This document shows, one piece after another, positions 11,503-22,862 of a DNA stretch of 64,000 bases. The stretch comes from Rhinopomastus cyanomelas. Its lineage: Eukaryota > Chordata > Aves > Bucerotiformes > Rhinopomastidae. The translations under genes and the position numbers were made by a program. The notes under the pieces were generated by a model. That model saw only the letters and a program-made list of their open reading frames with translations. It was not told the DNA's origin and searched no databases. The DNA lies in NCBI GenBank assembly GCA_013400115.1, contig VXBP01002270.1, forward strand, positions 105,434-169,433, given 5' to 3'. The stretch's first letter is position 1; each line of letters opens with the position of its first letter.

Positions 11503-13201
11503 GATGCTGAGGAGGCTTAGGAGAGTCTGTTTACACCAGGACAGGCACAAGAGCTTTGCAATCATATGGTTCACATCTGGAACTTACAGGCATGATAATT
11601 TTATAACCCTGTCCTCATGGTCTGAAGCGACGCAACAGTCTCCTTCCCTTTCTAGTCTAAGTGAAGTTTCACCACTGCTACAAGGGACAGGGCTGCAAGG
11701 TACATCCTCATGTATCTTGCGACTTCACGTGACTCCGAGACCACACACCACACTGTAAAAAAGGTACTGGGGAGCTGCAGAGCTTGTGAGGCACACATGG
11801 GCACCGTCTTCAAATCAAAGAGGAAGCCCCAGCTTCCATTTACTGCTGCTCACACGAGTGCCTCTGTAGCTCGTTCAGAGACCCCTCTGGTTGCTTTTAT
11901 GGGACAAATGAGTCTTTCTTCTAACAAGCCACATTCTGATGACTCTACACGCTTGTTTTTCTGCTTGAACCCAAGAAACCTCATGCTCAACCAACCCTTT
12001 TTCATGTGTACGTGAGGCTGCACGACCACTGTGAGGAGAGATGCGCAGGCAGGGGGACTCAAAGCGCTGAGAACAAAACAAAGAGCAAATCACCTCCAAC
12101 CATAGAGGGAATGTGGAAAAGATTAATGTCTCTTAAGACTAATACTTCTACATTTCCGCAGCCACAGCCCCAGCACGATCCCAGCTGTGTGCGTGTTGCA
12201 GGCACTTTTGTGCCTGGACTCACAATCAGCCTAAACCCAAACCCACGGCCATCATCAAGCGCAGTTGGGCCGCGTGTTTGGAACCTAAACGCAAAGAAAC
12301 TAAAGAGCATTTCCCTGGGAGGCAACAGGGATGTTGGCAACATGCTGTTGAGTTTTGAACATGTGAAAGCAATTGCTAATGCACAGAGAAAGTGGACTGG
12401 AGGAGGACTTTCCCTCCAGGTTGGAGAGCAGCTTCGATCTGTTGACAAATCAGTTCAGTCTAACATGCCCTATGCAGATGTCAGCTGCATCCCTGAAACC
12501 CGGACACACACAGACACACACATGGAGCAGCATTTCTGTGACTCCTTTTGAATGTCTGCTTCTCTGTTGATGAAGACAATTCATCTTCAATGATGTCCCT
12601 TTACAATGACACATGGAGTGGGGCAACAACATATTTGAATGGGAAAACCTCACCGGTTTAATTTATAGGGTTTATTTATTCATAAGACCAGTTTCTGCAA
12701 TTTCTGACTTTCCATTCCCTCTCCCCTGCTCTGCAAGCACAGACTATGTTGTATCTTCAGTGTTTAACCCAGTCTGGGTAGGAATGTGGAGGATTTACTG
12801 AAATAATCCCACATGAGACAAGACAAGTCATTAGAGGCAGAAGAGTGAGAGCTCAGGAGGGAGAAGGTGTTTGTGAGCTCTTTAGGGCAGGTGCTGTTGT
12901 CTGCAGGACACACAGTGTGGCCACAGCAACTTCAGTGGTGGATCTGTCCATGAAGGATGGGCCAAATTCTGGTCCCTACCACCCATGACTTGAGTGGGAA
13001 CAGGACCCACACAGCAAAGAGCAGGATTTGTCTCTTTCTGTGTAATGTACATAACCAAAAGAGGGAGGAAGACACCACTTAGACATTCATCACAGCAATG
13101 ACCTTGGTCTTTCTAACATCAGTGCCAACAATATAACTGATAAAATAGCCTAAAGCTGACCTCTGCCTCATGACTGGATTTCTGCCAGTGGAAAATGGGC
13201 T
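11503..13201. other. LHPP: Intron 6 unique DNA
   Basis: 1.7 kb with no CR1. A short CA-rich run (CACACACAGACACACACA, near 12505) is the only simple repeat. The 181-codon plus frame at 12006-12551 has no domain I recognise and is likely chance. Confidence 0.4.
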
Positions 13202-13642
13202 TCATAGAATGGCCAGGGTTGGAAGGGACCTTAAAGATCATCTAGTTCCAACACCCCCGCACAGGCAGGGGGACCTTCTCTAGACCAGGTTACTCAGGGC
13301 CCCAGACAACGTGGTCTTCAACACTGCCAGGGATGGGACAGCCACAACTGCCTTGGGCAACCTGCTCCAGCATCTCAGCACCCTCACAGCAAAGAATTGG
13401 TTCCTCATATCCAACTGCAGTCTCCCCTCTTCAAGCCTGGAACCCCTTGTCCTCTCACTATCCCCCGTGTCAAAAGCCCTCCCCCAGCTTTCTTGTAGCC
13501 CCCTTCAGAGATTGGAAAGTTGCTAGATGATCACCTGGGAGCCTCCTCTTTTCCAGGTGAACAACCCCAACTTGCTCAGCCTGTCCTCAGAGGGGAGCTG
13601 CTCCAGCCCTCTGAGCATCTGAGTTGCTCTCCTTGGAGTTCT
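13202..13642 (-). mobile_element. CR1 LINE 3' end, ~440 bp
   Basis: Antisense, TTCATAGAATGGCCAGGGTT to TGCTCCAGCCCTCTGAGCAT. Internal blocks (CTCAGCACCCTCACAGCAAA) mark a subfamily different from most neighbours. Confidence 0.92.
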
Positions 13643-13897
13643 TTGCTTGTGTGTATGGCTGCCCCCTAAACAAAGTTTCTGCTAAATGTATACAAGAAAC
13701 CAAGACAACTCCAAGTCCCCTTTTCCTACCAAGACATCAATTGCATCTACTCCCAAGGTTCCAAAATGCTTGAGAGATGTCTGAAATGTCAGGACTACAA
13801 TCACACAAACTGATCTCCTTCACTCTGCTTCTTGCACTCCTGTGCAAACCCCTGGACCAGCAATACATTGGTTAGTTTCCCTGGACAGGGGGATGGG

Positions 13898-13933
13898 GAC
13901 TGTAAGTACTCCAGAAGGCAAGTACTTACAGTC
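13898..13933. repeat. Perfect 13-bp inverted repeat
   Basis: Arms GACTGTAAGTACT (13898-13910) and AGTACTTACAGTC (13921-13933) are exact reverse complements separated by 10 bases. Each arm holds a GTAAGT, so both strands present a consensus-like splice donor core. No neighbouring exon is evident. Confidence 0.9.
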
Positions 13934-14125
13934 ATTGCCCCCAAGGAACAAAGCTGCTGCCAGGAACTGGAGGTAGCCAGCCATTCCTTGCTTACTGTAA
14001 ATATTTTGCAGCCAGTAATCACAGTCCATTTCCCTCCTCCACTCTGGAAAAATCTTGCTGTTCCTAAAGCTGGGGCAATCAAACTGTTAGTGACTGATTC
14101 TTCCAACATCTCCAGCTCCCCTCTG

Positions 14126-14182
14126 GAATCATAGACTCTTTCAGGCTGCAAAAGACCTTAAAGATCATCAAGCCCAGTCATG
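14126..14182 (-). mobile_element. CR1 LINE 3' tail
   Basis: AATCATAGACTCTTTCAGGC followed by GACCTTAAAGATCATCAAGC; only the last ~55 bases of the element. Confidence 0.75.
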
Positions 14183-15119
14183 TCCACTTGGCCAAAGCCA
14201 TCTTCTTCCCACTCCTGTTTCTGTCCCAGAACACAGAGGAGAGGATCAGACAGGGGCAAGATAATGCCAAGATCCTCTTGTCTATCAGTCAGGGGAGACC
14301 AACTGTTGAGGAGTGACCCCAGATTTCCACACCTTCTGAGCAGGAAACCAATTTTGCCCCTAGTGTTTTCTACCTGCAGCTTCACCTGGTCCATGAGGAG
14401 GAAGCTCCTGCAAACCAAAGGATAGAGACAGGATGGAGATATGGGAGATCCACAGCCTCCTCCAGCAGCATCGGCGCCGGATGTACAAAGGGGCACTTCA
14501 AAACCCAACCTCTGAGGAGCAAACAGAGCTGCCATGGGAACAGCTGCCAATGCAAGAGCAGCAGCAGCAGCTCTTTAGGTCTGTTCTGTGCTGGGGAATA
14601 GCTGGATAAGATTAATAGAAATAGTTTTGCTAACTGGTGGTTCTCCTAAGTGAGGCTAAAAGTAAGAGATGGCTGTTCAGGCCAATATGGCAGCATGTGG
14701 AGGATGGAAGAAAGAGCCAACATTTGGCAGGAGTTATGGAAAAAAACACAGGCTCTTGTTTCCTGCTTAGGGGTAAAGAGGAGCACGAGGCGTGAAAGCG
14801 CTCTGTAAACACTCCCTCCATTCACCCTGGCATCTCCTTGGGACTTTAAAGAATTCTGCAAAGCAAAACCCCAAAAAATGCTGCGGTCAGTTCTGAGAGG
14901 GGCTCGAAGGCTGAACAGCTAGCAACAAAAACCCATCCGTGCCTGGGCTGGAATGAAGAAAATTCAAAGGCAAATATGCTAAAGGATCGTTGCAGGAGTC
15001 AAGTCCCCTGGGGAGCAGCAGCAGGAACGACGCCAGCTCGGTGATTGCTGGCAGCGAGGACAACTAAGTGATGGCACCAACCCCAGGAGCACCAAAGGGC
15101 ACCAAAACCTGAACGTACA
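14183..15119. other. LHPP: Intron 6 unique DNA
   Basis: No repeat or exon recognised; open frames on both strands near 14158-14550 overlap each other and look like chance. Confidence 0.35.
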
Positions 15120-15606
15120 ACGCAATACAAGAAGGACACTGAGGTGCTGGAGTGGGTCCAGAGAAGGGCAATGAAGCTGGTGAAGGGTGTGGAGGGCAGG
15201 TCTGATGAGGAGTGGCTGAGGGAACTGGGGTTGTTCAGCCTAGAGAAAAGGAGACTGAGGGGAGACCTTATTTCTCTCTGTAACTACCTGAAAGGAGGGT
15301 GCAGAGAGGTGGGAGTTGGTCTCTCCTCCCAAGTCTCTAGCAACAGAACAAGAAGAAATGACCTCAAGCTGTGCCAGGGGAGGGTTAGATTGGACATCAG
15401 GAAATATCTCTTCCCTGACAGAGTGGTCAGTGTCTGGAACAGGCTGCCCAGGGAGAGGGTGAAGTCTCTATTCCTAGAGAGGTTCCAAGATGAGTAGATG
15501 TGGCCCTGGAGGACAGGATTTAGTTGGCAAGGTGGATTTGGGTTGATGGTTGGACTGGATGATCTTGTAGGTCTCTTCCAACCTTAGTGGTTCTACGATT
15601 CTATGA
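15120..15606 (+). mobile_element. CR1 LINE 3' end, ~490 bp
   Basis: AAGAAGGACACTGAGGTGCT to GTGGTTCTACGATTCTATGA. A long open frame (15144-15497) runs through it: the CR1 3' region often reads open for about 100 codons, and it is not a host gene. Confidence 0.93.
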
Positions 15607-16353
15607 ACTGAGCTACGAGCCAACTATGTGAAAAAGAGCAGCAGCACCCCAGAACAAAGCCAGAACCCTACCACTTTTCTTCCTCAGCTGTCAAATACCT
15701 TCCCTCACTGCCCTGGTTTAGATCATTTCATGCTGATTGAACCTCTCAGGGTTGAAAACACAGAAACCAGGGATGTCATTATAAAGTAAAGGGTAAGATG
15801 TTTTATTAACAGAAAGTAAAAAAGGGTTTAAAAGACAGAACCCAGAGCCTTTTGCCCTCTCTTTTTCCCCCCCTCCCAGCACAGCTAACGTTCACACTAC
15901 TCTAGCATTGCACTGCCACCAAGACATCGTCTTCTGAAAGATATATGAGAAGCAGAAAATTAGTTCTTTTCACCCGGAAAGCCAGAAATGAAGAGAAGCC
16001 AGATGGACCCTGGACGCCTGAGGAAGGGCAGGTAGCTGTCATCTGCCACGGCTTTGTCTCCTGTAAACTTGGCTGCAAGGAGAACGCGCTGGCCCCGTGG
16101 TCAGTGACAGCACACTCTGCTCAGCATCCTGGAGAGGTGCCGTCCAACGGCCATCAATCACCCCGAGCAGAGCGCAGAGGAGACAAGTGCAGGCTGGAAG
16201 TCAACGATTGTAGGGGGGAACGTTTGGTGGAATGAGGGTAATGAGGAAAACAGGAAGCCCGAGCCTGTTTGCCCAAGGACAGGGATTATAATAGTGTCTA
16301 TCCACACAATGGATATCCCTGCAAGCCTGTCACGTGCCATGAGGAGGAACATC
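15607..16353. other. LHPP: Unique DNA upstream of the 60-bp minisatellite
   Basis: No CR1. Starts with TGCCCTGGTTTAG near 15709 and an A-rich run at 15785-15830 (TTTATTAACAGAAAG). I considered an LTR here and could not support it. Confidence 0.3.
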
Positions 16354-16528
16354 TGAAGAAATGTCATTCTTTGGGTACCTGGGAGGGTGAGGAACCATCA
16401 TCCTGTCAATATTTGGAGAAATACTGTTATTTAGATACACAGGAGGGTGAGGAACCATCATCCTGTCAATATTTGGAGAAATACTGTTCTTTAGATACCC
16501 AGGAGGGTGAGGAACCCTCATCCTGTCA
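16354..16528. repeat. 60-bp minisatellite, ~2.9 units
   Basis: Units start at 16381, 16441 and 16501 (GGAGGGTGAGGAACCATCAT), exactly 60 bases apart. The two full units differ at 3 positions. A degenerate partial unit precedes them (16354-16380) and the last stops after 28 bases. The period is a multiple of three and both strands stay open through the array, giving a 20-residue peptide repeat with a Cys pair on the plus strand. Coding use is unproven. Confidence 0.92.
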
Positions 16529-17314
16529 AGTGTGAGGTGAGTGGAGCACTGGGGTGGGGAAGCAGAGCAGGGGTGAGGATGGAAGGGAGCAGCCAGCTGC
16601 TGGTTTAGCTGCCTGAGGTATCGGGGAGGTCATTTCCTCTCTGTGCCTGCCACTCCTCCCATGGAGAAATAGTTTGTTTTGTGACCTTCAAGAAACAAAC
16701 ACTGATGTTTTCCAGAAGTACCGACTGGTGGATCAACACAGATCAACTACAAAGAATTCACAGGGACCTCATACTGGTTATGATAACCCCAACAGCAGGG
16801 GTTGTGCTCTTTAAAATGACATCTTGGCCCAGGATAAAACGAAGCCCCTGCAGTCCTGATCTTCTCAGGGAAAGCACATTCCTTTCTGGGTGCTCTCCAG
16901 AAAGCTGCTCTAGCAGCAGCCCCATTGCTTCCCTGAGAGGATGAGGATGGTTCTAGGTACTTCCAGACCTGCTCTGTGTTAATGTGGGCTCTTGAGGACA
17001 GAACAAACCTCACTGCAGTGCAGCAAGCAGAGGTCCAAACATGCAGTGACCTGGTGGATACTGAAGGCAGACCCAGCCCGGAGCAATCTGGTTGGTTTGG
17101 AGGCACTGTGGCCACAGCAGCATTAAGAACTCTGGGCCTTTCACATGGAATTTGTGTGTGGTGAGAAGAACAAAGCACCTGAGCAGGAAAGCTGCAGCTG
17201 TTGAACCTCCTTCCCTCTTCCAACAGCCTCCAAATCACCTCCTGCTTTATGACATTGAAGGTGAGGACGTGATCAGACAGGTGAGCTGGGAGGTTCAGGG
17301 ACTCCAAAAAACAT
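16529..17314. other. LHPP: Intron 6 unique DNA
   Basis: No CR1 until 17315. A 203-codon minus frame (17358-16747) spans this stretch without a recognised domain. Confidence 0.35.
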
Positions 17315-17470
17315 GGAATCACAGAATGGGTTGGGTTGGAAGGAACATCAGAGATCATCTAGCTCCAACCCCCTGCCATGGGCAGTGACATCTCTCACCA
17401 GACCAGGTTGCTCAGAGCTCCATTCAGCCTGGCCTTGAACACTTCCAGGGATGGAGCAGCCACAACCTCA
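17315..17470 (-). mobile_element. CR1 LINE 3' end
   Basis: GAATCACAGAATGGGTTGGG to AGGGATGGAGCAGCCACAAC, antisense, 5'-truncated. Confidence 0.9.
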
Positions 17471-17689
17471 TGTCAGAAATAAAAAGGATGGCTGGGAAAA
17501 CACCCAGCAGTGATGAAAGCAGCAGGAATCAGAAACACCAGCAAAGCTGAGACCAGATCCAAGCTGCAGCCCCATTCAAACCCCTAAAATCAGTCACTGC
17601 TAACGCTTGGGCACTTTGTCCAGGCAGCTTCTGACACGGGAAGGGTTAAGGTAAGGGTTCAGGTCCTGCTCTTGTTTATCCTGAACATC

Positions 17690-17860
17690 AGAGAGGGACA
17701 GTTTGCTGTGAACCCACGGATCGATACCTCCCAGCTGCCAGTTTAATCAGGATTAAGTGAGCAGCGATTAATTTTGCTCCCTTCCAACAACGTTTAGCCA
17801 CCGTGTGAAAAAGTTTCCTCAATCACAAACAAGCTGACCTCGATATCATCTACCCAGACA
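17690..17860. promoter_or_regulatory. Candidate conserved noncoding element
   Basis: CR1-free stretch containing TAATCAGGATTA (17744-17755, two TAAT cores facing each other with four bases between, as bound by paired-class homeodomain dimers), then GCGATTAATTTTG and an ATCGATA. The call rests on motif density and absence of repeats only. Confidence 0.3.
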
Positions 17861-18070
17861 TTTTAAAGGGACTTAAAAAAAGAAAACAAAACCCCTGAAG
17901 CCAAAACACTGACGAGAAAGGGCCAAGAGCAATAATCTGGCTTTAATTAGGAGAGCTCAAGTGAGTTGCTGGCAGGAGGGGGATGAAGCAGAGCTGGAGG
18001 GTTTTGCTCGGAGCCAAGGCTGAGTGTTGGCACAAAGAGACATCTGCAGAGACACCTTTGAAGTGACCAC

Positions 18071-18099
18071 AATCACAGAATCAATAAGGTTGGAAAGGA
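18071..18099 (-). mobile_element. CR1 LINE tail, split by a younger CR1
   Basis: AATCACAGAATCAATAAGGT then TGGAAAGGA, the 3' end of an antisense CR1. Its continuation appears at 18470 on the other side of a plus-strand copy. Confidence 0.85.
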
Positions 18100-18119
18100 T
18101 CAGTTTGCTGTAACAACCA

Positions 18120-18469
18120 GCTGAACAGGAGCCAGCAGGGTGCCCAGGTGGCCTGGAAGGTCAATGGCATGCTGGCTTGGATCAGGAATAGTGTGGCCAG
18201 CAGGACTAGGGATGGGATTCTCCCCCTGTACTGGGCACAGGGGAGGGTTAGGTTGGATGTCAGGAAGTCCTTCCTCCTGGAAAGGGTGTCAGAGCCTGTA
18301 ATGGACTGCCCAGGGCAGTGGTGGAGTCCCCATCCCTGAAGGTGTTGAAGGACAGACTGGATATGGCATTTAGTGCCCTGGTCTGGTCGATGCAGTGATG
18401 TTAGGTCCTGGGCTGGGCTGGATGAGCTCAAAGGGCTTTTCCAGCCTCAATAATTCTGTGGTTCTGTGA
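18120..18469 (+). mobile_element. CR1 LINE nested in an older CR1
   Basis: From GCTGAACAGGAGCCAGCAGG to TAATTCTGTGGTTCTGTGA. It lacks the middle: GATTCTCCCCCTGTACTGGG jumps to GCACAGGGGAGGGTTAGGTT, so about 250 bases usual for this subfamily are deleted. Confidence 0.9.
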
Positions 18470-18520
18470 CTTCTAAGAGCATCAAGTCCAACCTTCAACC
18501 CAACACCTCCACAACCAAGT
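18470..18520 (-). mobile_element. CR1 LINE, second half of the split copy
   Basis: CTTCTAAGAGCATCAAGTCC then AACCTTCAACCCAACACCTC, which continues the antisense element begun at 18071-18099. Confidence 0.85.
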
Positions 18521-18849
18521 GTGCAACAGGAGCAAGAAGCAGCAGCGAAGTCCCCAACACCCCTCCCTAGCTCAGGGGGGCTCCAAGGGCAATATCAGAG
18601 CAGTGCCCAAGGGCAGAGACGCCTCCTTGGTCTGCAGGGATGTGGCCAGATATGGAGGTGGCCCCATGGCTGGAGATTTTGCTGCTGGTTTAGTGCTAAT
18701 GGAGCCAACCCCACAGCACTCAAGCACCTGCCCCTCCTTCCAAGGAGCCCAGCACAAGGGCTATGAAAAGCCAGACTCTGCTGGTTTGTCCTCCCTGCCC
18801 TGAAAAGTCTCTTACTCTCGCCCATAGGTTGACGCACGAAGGAAGCAAT

Positions 18850-19112
18850 GGGACAAGAGGAAATGGGGCCAAGTTGCACCAATGAGGTTCAGATTGGATC
18901 TCAGGAAAAACTTCTTCCCAGAAAGAGTGGGGAGGCCTTGGAACAGGCTGCCCAGGGTGAGGGGGTGGAGAAACCATCACTAAAGGGGTTCAACAAATGG
19001 GCAGACAGGGTGTTTCAGGAGATGATTTAGTGGTTCCAGATTGTAGGGCAGATGGCTGGACTTTATGATCTTGAAGGCCTTTTCCAACCTTGGTGATTCT
19101 CTAATTCTAAGA
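18850..19112 (+). mobile_element. CR1 LINE 3' end
   Basis: ACAAGAGGAAATGGGGCCAA to GGTGATTCTCTAATTCTAA. Near-identical in layout to the copy at 41255-41500 (GGGTGTTTCAGGAG then TTTAGTGGTT), so both belong to one minor subfamily. Confidence 0.92.
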
Positions 19113-19705
19113 GAACATACCTGAGGAAGGAGGAAAGCAAGACACAGTAGGCAGAAGGACAGCTCTGAGGTCTGTTAAAGTCCTTTCTCTCAGCTATTCT
19201 GCCCATTACAAAGGCACCAGAAGTTCTCCAAAGAAAGGCCAGCAGACAGGGCTGGACTTTGTTTCCAAGCTTCATCTGAAATCACACTTGGCAGAGCAAT
19301 CTCAGCCTGCTGGAAGAGCATGAGGACGTGCATGGCAAGAGCTTCTCTTGGGTTGGAGCTCTCTAGATTTTTCTAAGCCATCTGGGCTCGGATTTAGCCT
19401 GCAGCAGAAGGCCCTCTAAGTCCCAAATGAAAAGTCAGCTCCTATCCAAAGGTTCAGCAAGGGGTCAGTGGCAGAGGAACAGCTGAAGAATTTGATCATT
19501 AAATCCTCCCAGTTAATGGCAGCGGGGAACAGTCTTTGCCATTGCAAAGGCAAACTCACCCAATGTTTTCTTGCTCCCCAGACCCCTCAACTATTTCATC
19601 TAGCTGGAAGGTTTCTGCTACTATTTCCTATCTGCTGGAAAAGGAGTGAAGGACACAGTGCAGGCAAAGCTCAGGCAGATGATGAGTTTCCCAGCACTAG
19701 GTTAG
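19113..19705. other. LHPP: Intron 6 unique DNA
   Basis: About 590 bases with nothing recognised. Confidence 0.35.
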
Positions 19706-20012
19706 AATCACAGAATCATTCAGGTTGGAAAAGACCCTTGAGATCATCAAGTCCAACCAATAACCCTACTCTACCAAGGTCAACACTAGACCAAATCTCT
19801 TAAGCACTGCATCGAAATGACCTTTAAACAGATCCAGACATGGGGACTCAACCTTGCCCCTGGGCAGCCAGTTCTAATCTGGCTCATCTTTCTGCGAAGA
19901 TGTTTTTCCTAAGATCCAATCTGACACAACTTGACCCCATTTCCTCTTGTCCTATCGCTAGTCCCTAGGGAGAAGAGGCCAACACCTGTCTCACTACACC
20001 TTCTCTTCATGT
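19706..20012 (-). mobile_element. CR1 LINE 3' end, ~305 bp
   Basis: AATCACAGAATCATTCAGGT through TTTCCTCTTGTCCTATCGCT to CACTACACCTTCTCTTCAT. Confidence 0.92.
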
Positions 20013-20199
20013 GGTTTGGGAGAGCAATGAGCTCTCATCGCTCTCTTACGTTTCAACATAATATTTCAACACTTGACTTTTTCCCCTCAAAAATCACCAC
20101 CAGAACATCTGCAGAAACCCAACCGTACACCTGCATGTCCCTACACGCACAGAGCCAAACAAAACAGCAACACTGAGTATTTCCCACTAAAAACCCCTC

Positions 20200-20520
20200 C
20201 ACATTCCTCTTGAATCATTGACACCATTATATAAAATACATCCTTGCTGCTACACGGTTATAAAAAGCCTCTGCAACTTCACTGCACGTTGCCCTTGATC
20301 ATGTGGAAGCAAGGAAGAACAAAATCATTAGGAGCTAAATTATTCCAGTAGCCTATTATCAGAGTATAATCTTATTAAAGAAAATTCATGCTGCTCTAGC
20401 CTCTTATCTTCTCCACTTACAGAAGAGCCATGTGGTGCATTCCTGAGTGCGTGGAGATCATAACATTATGGGGAATTACGCAGCCTGCGTATGGAAAAAG
20501 GAGCGTCAGGCCGTCCCTTC
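20200..20520. promoter_or_regulatory. Candidate conserved noncoding element
   Basis: AT-rich, CR1-free DNA with AGCTAAATTATTCCAG, ATAATCTTATTAAAG and GGGGAATTACGCAG cores. Judged by eye only. Confidence 0.25.
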
Positions 20521-20744
20521 GAGGAGGGGTGCTGAGTTTTGTCACTGAGGAGCTACCCAGTCACAAAGCATAAAGGGACTATTCATTATTATCTGCAGAC
20601 AAGCAATTTGGGAGAAGATCTATGAGATGCCAGTGCAGAAGGACTCAGCTTGCTGTCATGGCTCGGCCAGCAGCCAGTGCTGCTCACTGGATTCAACTGT
20701 TTCCATTGCATCGCTCGGTGTCTGCCCATCCAGCAACGCGCAGA

Positions 20745-20940
20745 GCCGCTGAGAGGGTGGTGAGGCACTGGAACTGGTTGGCCAGGGAGGTTGTGGCTGC
20801 TCCATCTCTGGAGGAGTTCAAGGCCAGGTTGGGTGGAGCTCTGAGCAACTCTGGTGGGGGTCGTCACTGCCCAGAGCAAGTGGTTGGAACCAGGTGATCT
20901 TTAAGGTCCCTTCCAACCCAAACCATTCCATGATTCTGTG
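20745..20940 (+). mobile_element. CR1 LINE 3' end
   Basis: GAGAGGGTGGTGAGGCACTG to AACCATTCCATGATTCTGTG; 195 bases, 5'-truncated. Confidence 0.9.
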
Positions 20941-21199
20941 ACCAGCCCACCACCAGGATGCTCAGATAGCCCTGTCCCACTCAGCCAGATCTTTGGAGAG
21001 AGGACAGGCCATGCTGTGGGGTCCTCTGGGTTTTGGGAATATTCAGACCAGCTGCTGTCTTTCCTAATCAACCTCTAGGAACAGAGTTTAGCTGGTCATG
21101 AGTAAGGGACAGACAATATGGGGCTTTTAACCTGATTTAAACATCAGTAGCAGATGGGAGAAAGATCTCACTTCCCTCTTCACCTGCTGTGAAGGACAG

Positions 21200-21450
21200 G
21201 ATCGCAGTTAAAAGTTTTCTGTGAATGTTAATTACAGTGGACTTACTTAGCTAATGACCAATTGATCTTTTTGATGGTATTAAGTTTGTAAGTGTGATGA
21301 ACTTAACCAGAGTATGGATTACAGTCTCGTTGTAATTAAAACGTGGAACACACATCAGCCATCAGAAGGAGTTTTAATGGCTGTTTGGGGTCAACTTGTT
21401 GAAAATACTGATGTGTTGCCTAAAGCCTGAGGTGTTTAATTAAATACTTC
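21200..21450. promoter_or_regulatory. Candidate conserved noncoding element
   Basis: Several TAATTA-type cores in 250 bases (GTTAATTACAG, TTGTAATTAAAACG, GTTTAATTAAATAC) in CR1-free sequence between two CR1 copies. Confidence 0.28.
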
Positions 21451-21508
21451 ATCCAAGTGGAATTCATGGTACTTCAGGCAGTGCCTCCAGAGAAGATTTT
21501 CTTGTGCA

Positions 21509-22037
21509 CTCATAGAATCATAGACTGGTTCAGGCTGGAAGGGACCTCAACCCCCACTGCCATGGGCAGTGAAGCCTCTCAACCAGACTTGGCCGCTCAA
21601 GGCCTCGTCCAACCTGGCCTTGAGCACCGCCAGGGAGGGGGAAGCCATAACCTCCCCAGGCAGTCATTTCCAGAGTCTCTCCACCACTGCACTGAATAAC
21701 TTGTTCCTAAGATCTAGTGTGAACCTCTCCTCCTTCAGTTTAAAACCATTTCCTCTTGTCCTGTCACTAGATCCCCTTGGGAAAAGTCCCTCTCCACCCT
21801 TCCTGTGGGTTCCCTTCAGGTATTGGAAGGCAGCTATAAAGTCCCCCTGGAGTCTTCTCCTCCCTAGGCTGAATAACCCCAGCTCCCTCAGCCTATCCTC
21901 ACAGCAAAGGTTCTCCATCCCCTGGGTCATCTTTGTGGCCTCCTCTGGACTCACTCCAACAGTTCTATGTCCTTCTTGCACTGGGGACACCAGGACTGGA
22001 TGCAGTATTCAAGGTGGGGTCTGACAAGAGCACAGTA
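21509..22037 (-). mobile_element. CR1 LINE 3' end, ~530 bp
   Basis: TCATAGAATCATAGACTGGT to GGGTCTGACAAGAGCACAGT. One of the longest copies; a 108-codon minus frame inside it is CR1 sequence. Confidence 0.93.
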
Positions 22038-22227
22038 GGTCTAGATCCATGTTACCCACCTTCTGCCCCACAGCAACAAATCCTGACTCACTCAGTCCCA
22101 TCTGATCCAGCAGCTCAAGGAAGGCATGAGGAAAATTTGTGTTTCTGAACCACTTTTGCATGTAAGAGCTGCATCCTTTGTGCCCCACTCTTGGGGAAGA
22201 TCATCATTATCTTGCAACAGACTGATG

Positions 22228-22388
22228 GAGAGTGAAGGCGATGGATCCCTGGAACAGAAAGAATACCCAGAGAGGTGGTGGAGGCCCCACCTCTGGAGCC
22301 ATTCACAGTCAGGATGGGACTCTGAGCAATCTGCTCTACTTAGAGATGCTCCTGCTCGGATTGGTCCCTTCCATGATTCTAATATTGC
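22228..22388 (+). mobile_element. CR1 LINE 3' end
   Basis: GGCGATGGATCCCTGGAACA to TTGGTCCCTTCCATGATTCT; degraded near its 3' end. Confidence 0.8.
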
Positions 22389-22862
22389 TACCAGCAGCCA
22401 TGGGGAGAAGATGTTTAGATCAGGACTGAGAGGGGAAGAACCATCAGCTCTTGTCTGCACCTTGCTACAGCTGCACCTCTCAGTTCTGCAGCCTTTGGAG
22501 GCGGAACTGACCTACTTTAAGCCAAGTTTTTAATGCCAAGTGAAGAGGGGATTTGAAACAGGACATTCTCCCTGGAAAGCTCTGGACTTAATGTCTTCCA
22601 TTCCTTTGGCAGCACCTGCTTCTGCATTCCTTGAAGACAAAGCACACAGCCCTTTCTTTCCTCCCAGAGGCTGCCCAAGGCAGAAAACACCCATCTGCTG
22701 TAGGTGATACCTCCACTCAGCTCCTACCAGGCATTTGTGAAGTCAAAAAGTCACAGATCCAACCACCAAACAAATATTTTCAGGCAACTGTTGTCCTTCT
22801 CCTCTCAGCTGTGACTTTTGTTGGTCTTCAGTAACCTTCCTGCAAGAGCTTTGTTTCTAAAC
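22389..22862. other. LHPP: Intron 6 unique DNA
   Basis: About 470 bases with nothing recognised. Confidence 0.35.

Noticed and set aside
12500..12530. CA microsatellite
   Set aside because: Only about nine dinucleotides with interruptions; too short to matter.
12006..12551. 181-codon plus-strand open frame
   Set aside because: No motif, no transcript signals, and a competing minus frame over the same bases.
15144..15497. 117-codon frame resembling a small gene
   Set aside because: It is entirely CR1 3' sequence. The same peptide pattern (ERLRELGLFSLEKRRLRGDL) recurs in many other CR1 copies here.
15700..16300. Possible LTR starting TGCCCTGGTTTAG
   Set aside because: No matching second LTR, no clear CA end, no target duplication and no retroviral coding sequence seen.
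16747..17358. 203-codon minus-strand open frame
   Set aside because: No known domain; its upstream end overlaps a CR1 copy. Consistent with chance.
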